From Polynucleobacter kasalickyi (GTDB lineage Bacteria > Pseudomonadota > Gammaproteobacteria > Burkholderiales > Burkholderiaceae): 64,000 bases of DNA. This document shows positions 1 to 7,531 of the stretch, one piece after another (within the stretch, counting starts at the first letter, position 1; every line of letters starts with the position of its first letter). The stretch spans positions 62,001-126,000 of the forward strand of contig NZ_FWXJ01000004.1 of the NCBI RefSeq assembly GCF_900176405.1, given 5' to 3'. The notes under the pieces were generated by a model. That model did not search any database. It worked only from the letters and a program-made list of their open reading frames with translations, and was not told the DNA's origin. A program made the translations under genes and the position numbers.

Positions 1-51
1 CTCTTCATAGCAGAAATATGAAAGAGTATTTTTCTCTGAAGTTCTGAAAAG

Positions 52-90
52 ATTGACCATCATTCGGTAAATTACGGAATGATGGTCAAT
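52..90. repeat. Perfect 14-bp inverted repeat in the gene-free left end
   Basis: Positions 52-65 (ATTGACCATCATTC) and 77-90 (GAATGATGGTCAAT) are exact inverted copies separated by 11 bases. In RNA this would be a strong hairpin, perhaps the terminator of a gene left of the window, but no uninterrupted T-run follows on the plus strand. It could equally be an operator. Nothing coding is visible in 1-224. The bchI promoter should lie between this repeat and 225, but I could not fix its elements. Confidence 0.5.
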
Positions 91-224
91 GTCTCTTTCT
101 ACATACTGACCCGGTTGTTTTAAACCGAATCTTTAAGAACTCTGTACGCTATTTTTAAAGAAACTTTTTGAAGTTAGTATGATTTTGATTATTATGTATC
201 TAATACAACATCAGAGACACACCT

Positions 225-1247
225 ATGTCATTTAGTTTTCCCTTTTCAGCCATTGTTGGCCAAGATGAAATGAAACTGGCCTTAATTCTTTCAACAATCG
301 ACCCTAATATAGGCGGGGTCCTGATGTTAGGAGATCGAGGAACCGGAAAGTCGACCGTCGTTAGATCGCTTGCCGCACTCTTGCCACCTATCAAGGCAGT
401 CAGTCTTTGTAAATACCATTGCGATCCTGCATTGAGTGTTTTATGCAGTGAATGCGAAGATAAGAAACGTAACGGGATTAAATTAAAAGTAGATGTGATT
501 AATACACCCGTCGTGGACCTGCCACTTGGGTCTACGGAGGATCGCGTGGTTGGATCCATTGATCTAGAAAAAGCATTATCGCAAGGTGTTAAATCTTTTG
601 AGCCTGGATTACTGGCGAAGGCAAATCGTGGCTTTTTATACATTGATGAAGTAAATCTTTTAGAAGACCATTTGGTAGATTTGTTAATTGATGTGGCAGC
701 TTCCGGAGAAAATGTGGTTGAGCGGGATGGATTAAGTGTGAAACATCCAGCGAAATTTGTGTTGATTGGTAGTGGCAATCCTGAGGAGGGTGAGTTGCGT
801 CCACAACTACTTGATCGATACGGTATGTCCGTTGAAGTCCGAACCCCTACTGACGTGTTACAGAGAATTGAAATTATTAAGCGTCGGGAAGCGTTTGAGC
901 GCGATCGAGAGCAATTTATTGCAAAATGGGCAGAGCAAGATTTAGAGATACAAAAGCACATTGTTCAATCTAAAAAAAGATTAGAACGTGTTGAAATCAG
1001 TGATGAATTATTAATAAAAGCCTCGACACTCTGCGCACATTTGGGTGCTGATGGTTTGCGAGGTGAATTAACCATGATGCGGACGATGCGGGCTTTAGCT
1101 GCTTATCAAGGTAAAAAGCACGCAGATATTCAGCATTTGAAGGCAGTAGCCCCCTTGGCGTTAAGACATCGTTTACGGCGTGATCCACTAGACGATACAG
1201 GATCTTCAGCGAGGGTTGAACGAGCAATCGAAGAAATCATTCAATGA
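225..1247 (+). CDS. bchI: Magnesium chelatase ATPase subunit I
   Basis: BchI is the AAA+ motor subunit of Mg-chelatase. With BchD and BchH it inserts Mg2+ into protoporphyrin IX in the cytoplasm, the first committed step to bacteriochlorophyll. The 340-residue product has the usual family length. Walker A (GDRGTGKST) lies at about residues 36-44 and Walker B (FLYIDE) at about 137-142. A cysteine-rich insert (C62, C66, C74, C77) sits between them. The ATG at 225 precedes the conserved FPFSAIVGQ start. The stop overlaps the bchD start (ATGA, 1244-1247), so the two subunits are translationally coupled. A 253-codon antisense frame over it is only a shadow. Confidence 0.97.
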   Translation: MSFSFPFSAIVGQDEMKLALILSTIDPNIGGVLMLGDRGTGKSTVVRSLAALLPPIKAVSLCKYHCDPALSVLCSECEDKKRNGIKLKVDVINTPVVDLPLGSTEDRVVGSIDLEKALSQGVKSFEPGLLAKANRGFLYIDEVNLLEDHLVDLLIDVAASGENVVERDGLSVKHPAKFVLIGSGNPEEGELRPQLLDRYGMSVEVRTPTDVLQRIEIIKRREAFERDREQFIAKWAEQDLEIQKHIVQSKKRLERVEISDELLIKASTLCAHLGADGLRGELTMMRTMRALAAYQGKKHADIQHLKAVAPLALRHRLRRDPLDDTGSSARVERAIEEIIQ

Positions 1248-3013
1248 AAACTGAACAAGCCGTTCAGGTTTGGCAAGATGCCTTATTGATTGCACAATTG
1301 CTCTCAGTTGATCCGCATGGCTTTGGAGGTGTTTGGGTAAAGTCTTCTGCGAGTGATGTGCGCAATCGTTGGTGGCAATTTACTCAAGAGTTATTTGGTA
1401 AGTCTAGGATTGTGACTGTTCCGTCGAGTGTTGACGATGAAGCTTTATTGGGCGGTATTGACCTTTCCAAAACGCTCGAGCATGGATCTCCCGTTTATCA
1501 ACTAGGCATCTTAGAAAATCAACAGATCCGATTATTAAAACTGACAATGGCTGAGCGCTTACGATCTGCCTCTGTTAGTTATATAACCCAGTCTTTTGAC
1601 GCTTCCTCTAGTAACTATGGGATGGCAGTGTTTGATGAAAGTACCCCGGATGAAGCTGGGGTTGCCCAAAAAATTTTAGACCGGTGTGCATTTCAAATAC
1701 GGTTTGATGGACTGTCTTATTTTGTCATCGATCCAATCGAAGCCAATACACTCCCAAGCATTGAGAAGATACAACAAGATTATCAACAGCTTGTGATTGC
1801 AACTGAAACTATCGAAAGTATTGTTCGTACTGGGCTCGCATTTGGTATAACTTCAATTCGAGCTGTTTTATTTGTGGTGAAGACGGTACGAGCGTTGACT
1901 GCCATACGCGGCGTTGACGTTCCTACTGTAGAAGATATTCAAACTGCCATTCGACTGGTATTTACCCACCGAATCACTGCTTTACCAAGCATGCCTGAGG
2001 AGTCAGAAAAAGACCAAGCGGCAGAACCTCCACCCCCAGAGCCTGAGCAAGAGCCAGAACCTGCGCCAGAGGAACCACATGAGCCCTCTGAGACTGAGCA
2101 GACAGACGCGAACGATCCAAAGAATATTCCTCAAGAAGATTTAGAGGAAATGTTGATAGAAGCAGCCAAAGCTTATTTACCGGCTGATATTTTGGATTCG
2201 ATTGTGTCAGGTCGAGTTGCGCATCGAGCCATGCAACAGCAACAAGGAAAATCTGGTAGTACACAGATGAGTTATGTCCGTGGCTTTCCTTTGCCTGCTA
2301 GAAAAGGGGTGAGAAAGTCAGGTCAGAAAATAGATTTTCTGAAAACATTACAAGCCGCAAGTCCTTGGCAAAAAATTCGTCGCCAAGATCCAAACCAAAC
2401 AATGGCTTTTAAAATATTGCCAGAAGATATCCACATCAAAAGGTTTGAGCAACGTAAAACGACTCTGACGCTCTTCGTGGTGGATGCCTCTGGATCAAGT
2501 GCGCTTGAGCGCTTATCGGAAGCAAAGGGTGCCGTCGAGTTATTGCTGGCGCAATGTTATGTGCGCAGAGATGAAGTGGCTTTAATGACTTTTAGAACGA
2601 ATCGTGCCGAATTAATTTTGCCTCCAACGAGGTCATTGGTGCGTGCGAAACGTCTATTAACGATGATGCCAGGTGGTGGTGGTACGCCACTCGCTTTAGC
2701 CATTCATGCAGCTGGCAATTTTCTAGCGCAGATTCAAAACAACGGTCAAACACCGATGATGGTATTGATGACTGATGCACGTGCGAACGTTTCGCTGGCG
2801 GGATTAGGGGGGCGAGAACAAGCATTTACAGATGCCTTGCAGGCGGCAAATGTATATCGTGGTTTTGGGATTAAAAGTATCTTAGTGGATACAGCTATCA
2901 TGCCACAAGCGAACGCAAAATTAGTTGCGGATGCGCTTGGAGCGTTTTATGTACCCCTGCCACAAGGTAAATCAGCGAAAGTTGCTGCAGTTGCCAAGCA
3001 ACTATCAAAGTAA
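1244..3013 (+). CDS. bchD: Magnesium chelatase subunit D
   Basis: BchD is the platform subunit of Mg-chelatase and forms a double-ring complex with BchI. The 589-residue protein shows the family layout: a degenerate N-terminal AAA+ domain, a proline- and glutamate-rich acidic linker (about residues 247-287), and a C-terminal von Willebrand A domain. The MIDAS motif DASGSS lies near residue 414, in the stretch LFVVDASGSS. The start overlaps the bchI stop by four bases. The gene runs convergently into the small minus-strand gene at 3019-3147, with only 5 bases between the stop codons and no obvious terminator hairpin. Confidence 0.96.
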   Translation: MKTEQAVQVWQDALLIAQLLSVDPHGFGGVWVKSSASDVRNRWWQFTQELFGKSRIVTVPSSVDDEALLGGIDLSKTLEHGSPVYQLGILENQQIRLLKLTMAERLRSASVSYITQSFDASSSNYGMAVFDESTPDEAGVAQKILDRCAFQIRFDGLSYFVIDPIEANTLPSIEKIQQDYQQLVIATETIESIVRTGLAFGITSIRAVLFVVKTVRALTAIRGVDVPTVEDIQTAIRLVFTHRITALPSMPEESEKDQAAEPPPPEPEQEPEPAPEEPHEPSETEQTDANDPKNIPQEDLEEMLIEAAKAYLPADILDSIVSGRVAHRAMQQQQGKSGSTQMSYVRGFPLPARKGVRKSGQKIDFLKTLQAASPWQKIRRQDPNQTMAFKILPEDIHIKRFEQRKTTLTLFVVDASGSSALERLSEAKGAVELLLAQCYVRRDEVALMTFRTNRAELILPPTRSLVRAKRLLTMMPGGGGTPLALAIHAAGNFLAQIQNNGQTPMMVLMTDARANVSLAGLGGREQAFTDALQAANVYRGFGIKSILVDTAIMPQANAKLVADALGAFYVPLPQGKSAKVAAVAKQLSK

Positions 3014-3018
3014 TTCAA

Positions 3019-3147
3019 TTATTCCGATGGCTCGTTTTTATGTTTGTCAAATGTTTTCATGGACTGATTCCCTTTAACCCATGCTCTCACAAAAATTCCT
3101 AAGCCAAAAATCATAATAATTACGGCTGCAATGGTGCTTAAATCCAT
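3019..3147 (-). CDS. Small single-span membrane peptide (42 aa) downstream of bchO
   Basis: This 42-codon frame on the minus strand starts MDLSTIAAVIIMIFGLG. It has one hydrophobic helix (about residues 4-21) followed by a basic, polar tail ending NEPSE. A strong Shine-Dalgarno (AGGAG, 7-base spacer) precedes the ATG at 3147. It lies 40 bases after bchO on the same strand, so co-transcription is likely. I do not recognise the family. It resembles the small DUF3149-type membrane peptides of Burkholderiales only in general architecture. Function unknown; that it is translated is inferred from the ribosome site and the membrane-peptide composition. Confidence 0.65.
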   Translation of the reverse strand: MDLSTIAAVIIMIFGLGIFVRAWVKGNQSMKTFDKHKNEPSE

Positions 3148-3187
3148 CTTCGTTCTCCTCGTATTGTCTTTGTTATAAAAGTCTATC

Positions 3188-4084
3188 TTAATCTTTACTA
3201 CTGATTGCCTCTTGAGTCGCTTGAGCTATCAAGTCACTTGTTTCCGTGGGGTGAATTTCATGAAAAAGGTGACCTCCTTTTTTGATGAATAATTCTGCTG
3301 TTGGAAAGTATTTTTGCAGCACGGGCTGCAAACTTACTTGTGGTATCCATGGATCATCTTCGGTCATTAAAAAGGTCATGGCACTCTTGAGGGTACTACT
3401 TTTACGGAGTAGGGCCGGAATATCACTGGCTGCCATAAAATTCATTGAGCCGTGAATGTGCGAAGCTTGTTGAAATAAATAACGGTAATGAACCCGCTGA
3501 TGTTCTTGCAAAATCGAATTGGTAGAGTCTAATAATTTATCAATCATCTTGGTGAGTCCAAGCGTCTGTGATAAGAAATTCGCCAACATACTAGAGGTTG
3601 CAATCGGATTGATGAATGGCGCCATAAAGTAGTTGTAGGCCGTCGGTGGGCTTACAAAAGAAGGATTTAACCCGAGTAGCACTTTGGGGTACGCCTTGCT
3701 GAGTGTTGCTAAATTGAGGCCACAATTTGCTCCTGCCGAATGACCAACGATGGTATCTGGCATCCATAACTCGATAGCTTCTAACAGTTGTTTGAGCTCA
3801 ACAGCCATTTGATCAATATGTAATTGTGCCTTCGTCGCTCCTTGAGTAAAGCCATGACCAGGTAGATCTGGGGCAATGACTGTATAAGTTTCTCGGAGTT
3901 GATTAAAGATGATGTGCCATGAGTGCGCAGAGGATCCGGTACCGTGGATTAAAAGAATGGAAGGTGCTAATGGGTTTGGGTGGCGACAGATTTGATAATG
4001 CCAATGCAGATTGCCGACCTGAGTAGACTCACTAAAGGTTCTATTCGGCCATTGATATGGGATGCGAGCTGGATTCGATATCAT
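3188..4084 (-). CDS. bchO: BchO-type alpha/beta-hydrolase
   Basis: This is an alpha/beta-hydrolase of the BchO group, found in photosynthesis clusters beside bchID and thought to help Mg-chelatase; its exact reaction is not established. The oxyanion region LLIHGTGSSAHSW, the nucleophile elbow VGHSAGAN and a C-terminal GGHLFHEIHP histidine region are all visible. I place the start at the ATG at 4084. A GTG five codons upstream (4099) is also possible, and neither has a strong ribosome site. The gene points toward bchD and is followed by the 42-aa peptide gene. Confidence 0.9.
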   Translation of the reverse strand: MISNPARIPYQWPNRTFSESTQVGNLHWHYQICRHPNPLAPSILLIHGTGSSAHSWHIIFNQLRETYTVIAPDLPGHGFTQGATKAQLHIDQMAVELKQLLEAIELWMPDTIVGHSAGANCGLNLATLSKAYPKVLLGLNPSFVSPPTAYNYFMAPFINPIATSSMLANFLSQTLGLTKMIDKLLDSTNSILQEHQRVHYRYLFQQASHIHGSMNFMAASDIPALLRKSSTLKSAMTFLMTEDDPWIPQVSLQPVLQKYFPTAELFIKKGGHLFHEIHPTETSDLIAQATQEAISSKD

Positions 4085-4119
4085 GATACTTTTAAACACT
4101 AAAAAAATGTATTTTCCTC

Positions 4120-4257
4120 ATGTTGAGTCATTTTCCAATTATTCTGATTGAAGTCATTTTGTGCTTTGGTGGCGTTTTATTGTTCGCTGGGTGGCAACTC
4201 AGAGAATTAAAAAAACTGCGCAAAGAACGTGAAAACAAGCAAGATACCTCTTCATAA
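4120..4257 (+). CDS. Small membrane peptide (45 aa), one span plus charged helix
   Basis: The frame begins MLSHFPIILIEVILCFGG. It has one hydrophobic span (about residues 5-24), then a basic amphipathic stretch rich in Lys, Arg and Glu (LRELKKLRKERENK) and a polar end. This topology recurs in short conserved membrane peptides of Burkholderiales, but I cannot name a family. No strong Shine-Dalgarno precedes the ATG. It lies divergently from bchO (35 bases between starts) and upstream of the crtE promoter region. Function unknown. Confidence 0.55.
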   Translation: MLSHFPIILIEVILCFGGVLLFAGWQLRELKKLRKERENKQDTSS

Positions 4258-4315
4258 AAAATTACAGTAAGTTCCTTCTAGATATAAACCCTTACCTCAT
4301 CTGACAGGATTTAGG

Positions 4316-4344
4316 TTGACAGTAGTATTGATAGTGTCTATATT
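4316..4344 (+). promoter_or_regulatory. Sigma70-type promoter of crtE
   Basis: A consensus -35 box (TTGACA, 4316-4321) is followed after exactly 17 bases by TATATT (4339-4344). The -10 box lies inside the first PpsR-type site, so a bound repressor would occlude polymerase. This is the clearest promoter in the photosynthesis cluster and should drive crtEF. Confidence 0.75.
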
Positions 4345-4352
4345 TATTTACA
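4335..4352. promoter_or_regulatory. PpsR/CrtJ operator 1 upstream of crtE
   Basis: TGTCTATATTTATTTACA fits the TGT-N12-ACA consensus of CrtJ/PpsR operators exactly. It overlaps the -10 of the crtE promoter. A second site lies 8 bases downstream, the spacing class used for cooperative binding of CrtJ dimers. Confidence 0.85.
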
Positions 4353-4360
4353 TCATTATA

Positions 4361-4378
4361 TGTATTTATAAATTTACA
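4361..4378. promoter_or_regulatory. PpsR/CrtJ operator 2 upstream of crtE
   Basis: TGTATTTATAAATTTACA is a second exact TGT-N12-ACA site, 8 bases after the first and 28 bases before the crtE start codon. As a tandem pair the two sites cover the -10 and the probable transcription start. Confidence 0.85.
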
Positions 4379-4406
4379 GTCATCTTTTCTGTTGTAAGGA
4401 GAGTTT

Positions 4407-5315
4407 ATGTCCCCCAAAGAACTAATTGAACATGCCATCGACCATACGTTAAAGAACTTTGAGGACCCTACAGGACCTGAACTTCTCAAAAATGCGATTC
4501 GACATGCTGTTTTTCCTGGCGGAGCTCGGATTCGTCCGCAATTGACCTTGGCTGTAGCCGCGGCAAATGGCAATGATGATCCAAAATTAGCCATGGGAGC
4601 TGCAGTTGCTATTGAACTTTTACATTGTGGGTCTCTAGTACACGATGATTTACCTTGCTTTGATAACGCTGATTTAAGGCGTGGTTTACCAACTATTCAC
4701 GCAGCTTATGGCGAGCGGATTGCTGTCTTAACCGGTGATGCCTTAATCGTGATGGCCTTTCAAGGTCTGGTGAGTGCAGCAAGTCAGTCTTTAAATCGCT
4801 TAGCCCCTGTATTAAATACGATTATGAGTGGTGTCGGTGCTCCACACGGCATTATTGCTGGTCAAGCTTGGGAGTGCGAAAGCAAGGTTTCTTTAAGAGT
4901 CTATCAACAAGCTAAAACGGGGGCCCTATTTACGGCGGCAACCTCAGCTGGCGCTATTAGTGCTGGAGCAGACCCTAAGCCTTGGCAATTACTGGGTGAT
5001 AGCTTAGGAGAGGCTTACCAAGTTGCTGATGATATTCGGGATGTCATTGGTGACATGCAATCGATGGGTAAACCCGTCGGCAAAGATGAAGAATTGGATC
5101 GACCAAGTGCTACGCGTGAGTTAGGTTTGTCCGGTGCCGTGGAATACTTTGATGGCCTCGTCGCAAAAGCGGTAGACTCAGTTCCCGAGTGCCCAGGAGC
5201 GCCCATGCTCAGAAAATTGGTGGCATTAGAATCTGAGCGTTTGGTGCCAAATGCTTTGTATCAAAGAAACAATGTGCGTGCTCGTACATTAAAAAAGAAA
5301 AAAGTAGCGCATTAA
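4407..5315 (+). CDS. crtE: Geranylgeranyl diphosphate synthase
   Basis: CrtE condenses IPP with allylic diphosphates to geranylgeranyl diphosphate, the precursor of both carotenoids and the bacteriochlorophyll tail. The 302-residue protein has the first aspartate-rich motif at about residues 80-86 (DDLPCFD, then NADLRRG) and the second (DDIRD) near residue 207. GGAG lies just before the ATG. It is first in a crtEF pair: the crtF ATG follows one base after its stop. The tandem PpsR sites upstream imply repression at high oxygen or light. Confidence 0.95.
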   Translation: MSPKELIEHAIDHTLKNFEDPTGPELLKNAIRHAVFPGGARIRPQLTLAVAAANGNDDPKLAMGAAVAIELLHCGSLVHDDLPCFDNADLRRGLPTIHAAYGERIAVLTGDALIVMAFQGLVSAASQSLNRLAPVLNTIMSGVGAPHGIIAGQAWECESKVSLRVYQQAKTGALFTAATSAGAISAGADPKPWQLLGDSLGEAYQVADDIRDVIGDMQSMGKPVGKDEELDRPSATRELGLSGAVEYFDGLVAKAVDSVPECPGAPMLRKLVALESERLVPNALYQRNNVRARTLKKKKVAH

Positions 5316-5316
5316 G

Positions 5317-6480
5317 ATGTCTAAAACTCTACCTTTCCAAGCGAGCGAGCCGGGTGTGACTTATTCAATCTTCGATCAGATCGTCATTTGGAAAGACCGC
5401 CAAATTGCCAAAAGATCGTTTCAGCGTCTAGCCGCTGGCATCCCGATTTTCAGATCAATTTCTAAGACGCGCGCAAATGATGTATTTGATTTAATGGCAG
5501 GATTTGTTTATTCACAAATCTTATTAGCTTGTGTGCAAGTTGAATTGTTTCAAAAATTGGCTGATGGGCCTAAATCCCAAGAGGAATTATTAAGCTTAAT
5601 TCCCTTGCCACCTAAAGGACTTGAAAGACTATTGCTAGCTGCAGAGTCACTGGAATTACTTGAAAGACGATCAAATCAACGTTATGGGCTAGGACGTTTA
5701 GGAGCGCCCATGGTAAATAACGATGCATTATGTAGCATGATTTTGCATCACACTGCCTTATACGAGGATTTAAGAGATCCACTGTCCTTGCTGAGGGGTG
5801 ATCCTCGAAAAAAAATTCTAGAGCAATACTGGCCCTATATCACTGAACAGGAGGAAGAGTTAAGGTCCTTGTCCGACAGTGAAAAAGTATCTGAGTATTC
5901 GAAGTTGATGTCAGATTCATTGCCTTTAGTGGCAGACGAGGTGATTGAGGCTTATGATTTTTCCAAACACCACACGCATTTGGATATTGGTGGTGGTCAA
6001 GGTACCTTTCTGAGACTAGTTGCGCCCCACGCACCAAATTTAGAAATGCAACTATTTGATTTGCCTGGTGTGGCGAATCTGGCGCAAGAGCAATTTAAGC
6101 AATCTCCAATTGCGAACCGAGTTGACTGTATTGGTGGTAACTTTTTTGAAGATACTTTGCCAAAGGGTGCGGACATTATTACCCTCATTCGGGTAATTTT
6201 TGATCATGACGACAACCGAGTTCTTCATTTACTCAAAAAAATTAGAGAAACATTACCAAAGGGTGGTGTTTTATTAATTGCTGAGCCAATGGCGGATACA
6301 CCTGAAATACCAGCCATGGGACAAGCCTATTTCGGTATGTATTTGTTAGCGATGGGCCGTGGCAAACCACGCTCTACAGAGGATTTAAAGCAGTTGTTGA
6401 CGCTTGCAGGTTTTAGTCAATTTAAGGTCGTAAAAACCAAAATGGCGATTAATGCACAAGTTTTACTTGCGGGTTATTAG
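5317..6480 (+). CDS. crtF: Hydroxyneurosporene/demethylspheroidene O-methyltransferase
   Basis: CrtF uses S-adenosylmethionine to methylate the C-1 hydroxyl of spheroidene-pathway carotenoids. The 387-residue protein has an N-terminal dimerisation and winged-helix region and a C-terminal Rossmann methyltransferase domain with the SAM motif LDIGGGQGTF near residues 220-229. It starts one base after crtE and shares its PpsR-controlled promoter. A weak 5-bp hairpin (GGTAA/TTACC) follows the stop, and the bchC promoter region begins immediately after. Confidence 0.94.
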   Translation: MSKTLPFQASEPGVTYSIFDQIVIWKDRQIAKRSFQRLAAGIPIFRSISKTRANDVFDLMAGFVYSQILLACVQVELFQKLADGPKSQEELLSLIPLPPKGLERLLLAAESLELLERRSNQRYGLGRLGAPMVNNDALCSMILHHTALYEDLRDPLSLLRGDPRKKILEQYWPYITEQEEELRSLSDSEKVSEYSKLMSDSLPLVADEVIEAYDFSKHHTHLDIGGGQGTFLRLVAPHAPNLEMQLFDLPGVANLAQEQFKQSPIANRVDCIGGNFFEDTLPKGADIITLIRVIFDHDDNRVLHLLKKIRETLPKGGVLLIAEPMADTPEIPAMGQAYFGMYLLAMGRGKPRSTEDLKQLLTLAGFSQFKVVKTKMAINAQVLLAGY

Positions 6481-6510
6481 GGTAAATACTGATTACCAAT
6501 GCAAAATAAG

Positions 6511-6528
6511 TGTATATATTTGTTTACA
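6511..6528. promoter_or_regulatory. PpsR/CrtJ operator 1 upstream of bchC
   Basis: TGTATATATTTGTTTACA fits TGT-N12-ACA exactly. It contains a likely -10 (TATATT, 6515-6520). A modest -35 match (TTACCA, 6493-6498) lies 16 bases upstream of that. Confidence 0.83.
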
Positions 6529-6536
6529 TATTGTGT

Positions 6537-6554
6537 TGTAAGTTTTAATATACA
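6537..6554. promoter_or_regulatory. PpsR/CrtJ operator 2 upstream of bchC
   Basis: TGTAAGTTTTAATATACA is the second exact TGT-N12-ACA site. It begins 8 bases after the first, the same spacing as at crtE. The pair should control the long bchCXYZ-puf operon. Confidence 0.83.
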
Positions 6555-6592
6555 TAAAGTTGTTCAGTTAAGAAAAAATTACTAGGGATTAT

Positions 6593-7531
6593 GTGAAAGC
6601 TACTGCGATTCTCATTCAGCAACCAAAGCAAATTGAACTTGCTCAATTATCGATAGATGATTTAGTAGAAGGTCAAATAGCTGTAGAGATTGAGTATAGT
6701 GGCATCAGCACGGGTACTGAAAAACTCCTCTGGAGTGGTAAGATGCCCCATTTTCCGGGTATGGGCTACCCACTAGTCCCAGGCTATGAGTCAGTCGGCA
6801 AAGTGATTGAGGTCACAAAAAATTCCCAATATCAAGTAGGTGACACCGTATTTGTGCCTGGTGCCAAATGCTTTGGTGATGTTCGTGGCTTATTTGGCGG
6901 CGCTTCCTCGCACGTTGTGGTGCCACAAGAGCGAGTAATCCAACTAGACGAACAGATCGGTGCAGAAGGCGTATTGTTGGCTTTGGCGGCAACTGCATAT
7001 CATGCAACACAGGGCTTACCAGAAAATCAGCCAGATTTAATCGTCGGGCATGGTGTAGTAGGCCGATTGCTCGCAAGAATTGCAGTGGCAAAAGGAAAAT
7101 CGCCTGTTGTCTTGGAGACGAATAGTGCTCGTATGGCAGGAGCTGAGGGTTATCAAGTAGTGCACCCTAGAGAGCAAGATGCCAGTAAAAAGTACCCAAT
7201 TATCATTGATGCGAGTGGTGATGCCGGTTTAGTCAATACGCTCATCAGCCAATTAAGTATGAATGGAGAACTGGTACTTGCTGGGTTTTACGACCAAGCT
7301 ATTTCCTTTCTGTTTGCCCCTGCATTTATGAAAGAAATGCGGATGAGAATCGCCGCACAATGGCAACCTCAAGACCTTATCGCAGTCAAAGAATTAATTG
7401 ATTCAAAACAGCTTTCCTTGGCTGGCCTTATTACGAATACATCAACACCAAAAGAAGCGCAGTATGCCTATCAAACTGCATTTGGCGATAGCAACTGCTT
7501 AAAAATGATTTTAGATTGGAGACAGAAATAA
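6593..7531 (+). CDS. bchC: Bacteriochlorophyllide a dehydrogenase
   Basis: BchC oxidises the 3-hydroxyethyl group to the 3-acetyl group of bacteriochlorophyllide a. The 312-residue protein belongs to the zinc-type alcohol dehydrogenase superfamily, with an N-terminal GroES-like part (SGISTGTEKLLWSG, GYESVGKV) and a nucleotide-binding part (VGHGVVGRLLARIAVAKG). The start is GTG at 6593; the ATG two bases upstream is closed at once by a stop. Its stop overlaps the bchX start (TAATG), opening a coupled bchCXYZ run. Confidence 0.94.
   Translation: MKATAILIQQPKQIELAQLSIDDLVEGQIAVEIEYSGISTGTEKLLWSGKMPHFPGMGYPLVPGYESVGKVIEVTKNSQYQVGDTVFVPGAKCFGDVRGLFGGASSHVVVPQERVIQLDEQIGAEGVLLALAATAYHATQGLPENQPDLIVGHGVVGRLLARIAVAKGKSPVVLETNSARMAGAEGYQVVHPREQDASKKYPIIIDASGDAGLVNTLISQLSMNGELVLAGFYDQAISFLFAPAFMKEMRMRIAAQWQPQDLIAVKELIDSKQLSLAGLITNTSTPKEAQYAYQTAFGDSNCLKMILDWRQK

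Noticed and set aside
193..211. TGTATCTAATACA motif upstream of bchI as a PpsR site
   Set aside because: Palindromic half-sites are present but the spacing is 7 (or 10) instead of the 12 bases of the PpsR consensus.
200..961. 253-codon open frame antisense to bchI
   Set aside because: It lies wholly opposite a clear bchI with all AAA+ motifs, has no family-like sequence, and is a shadow.
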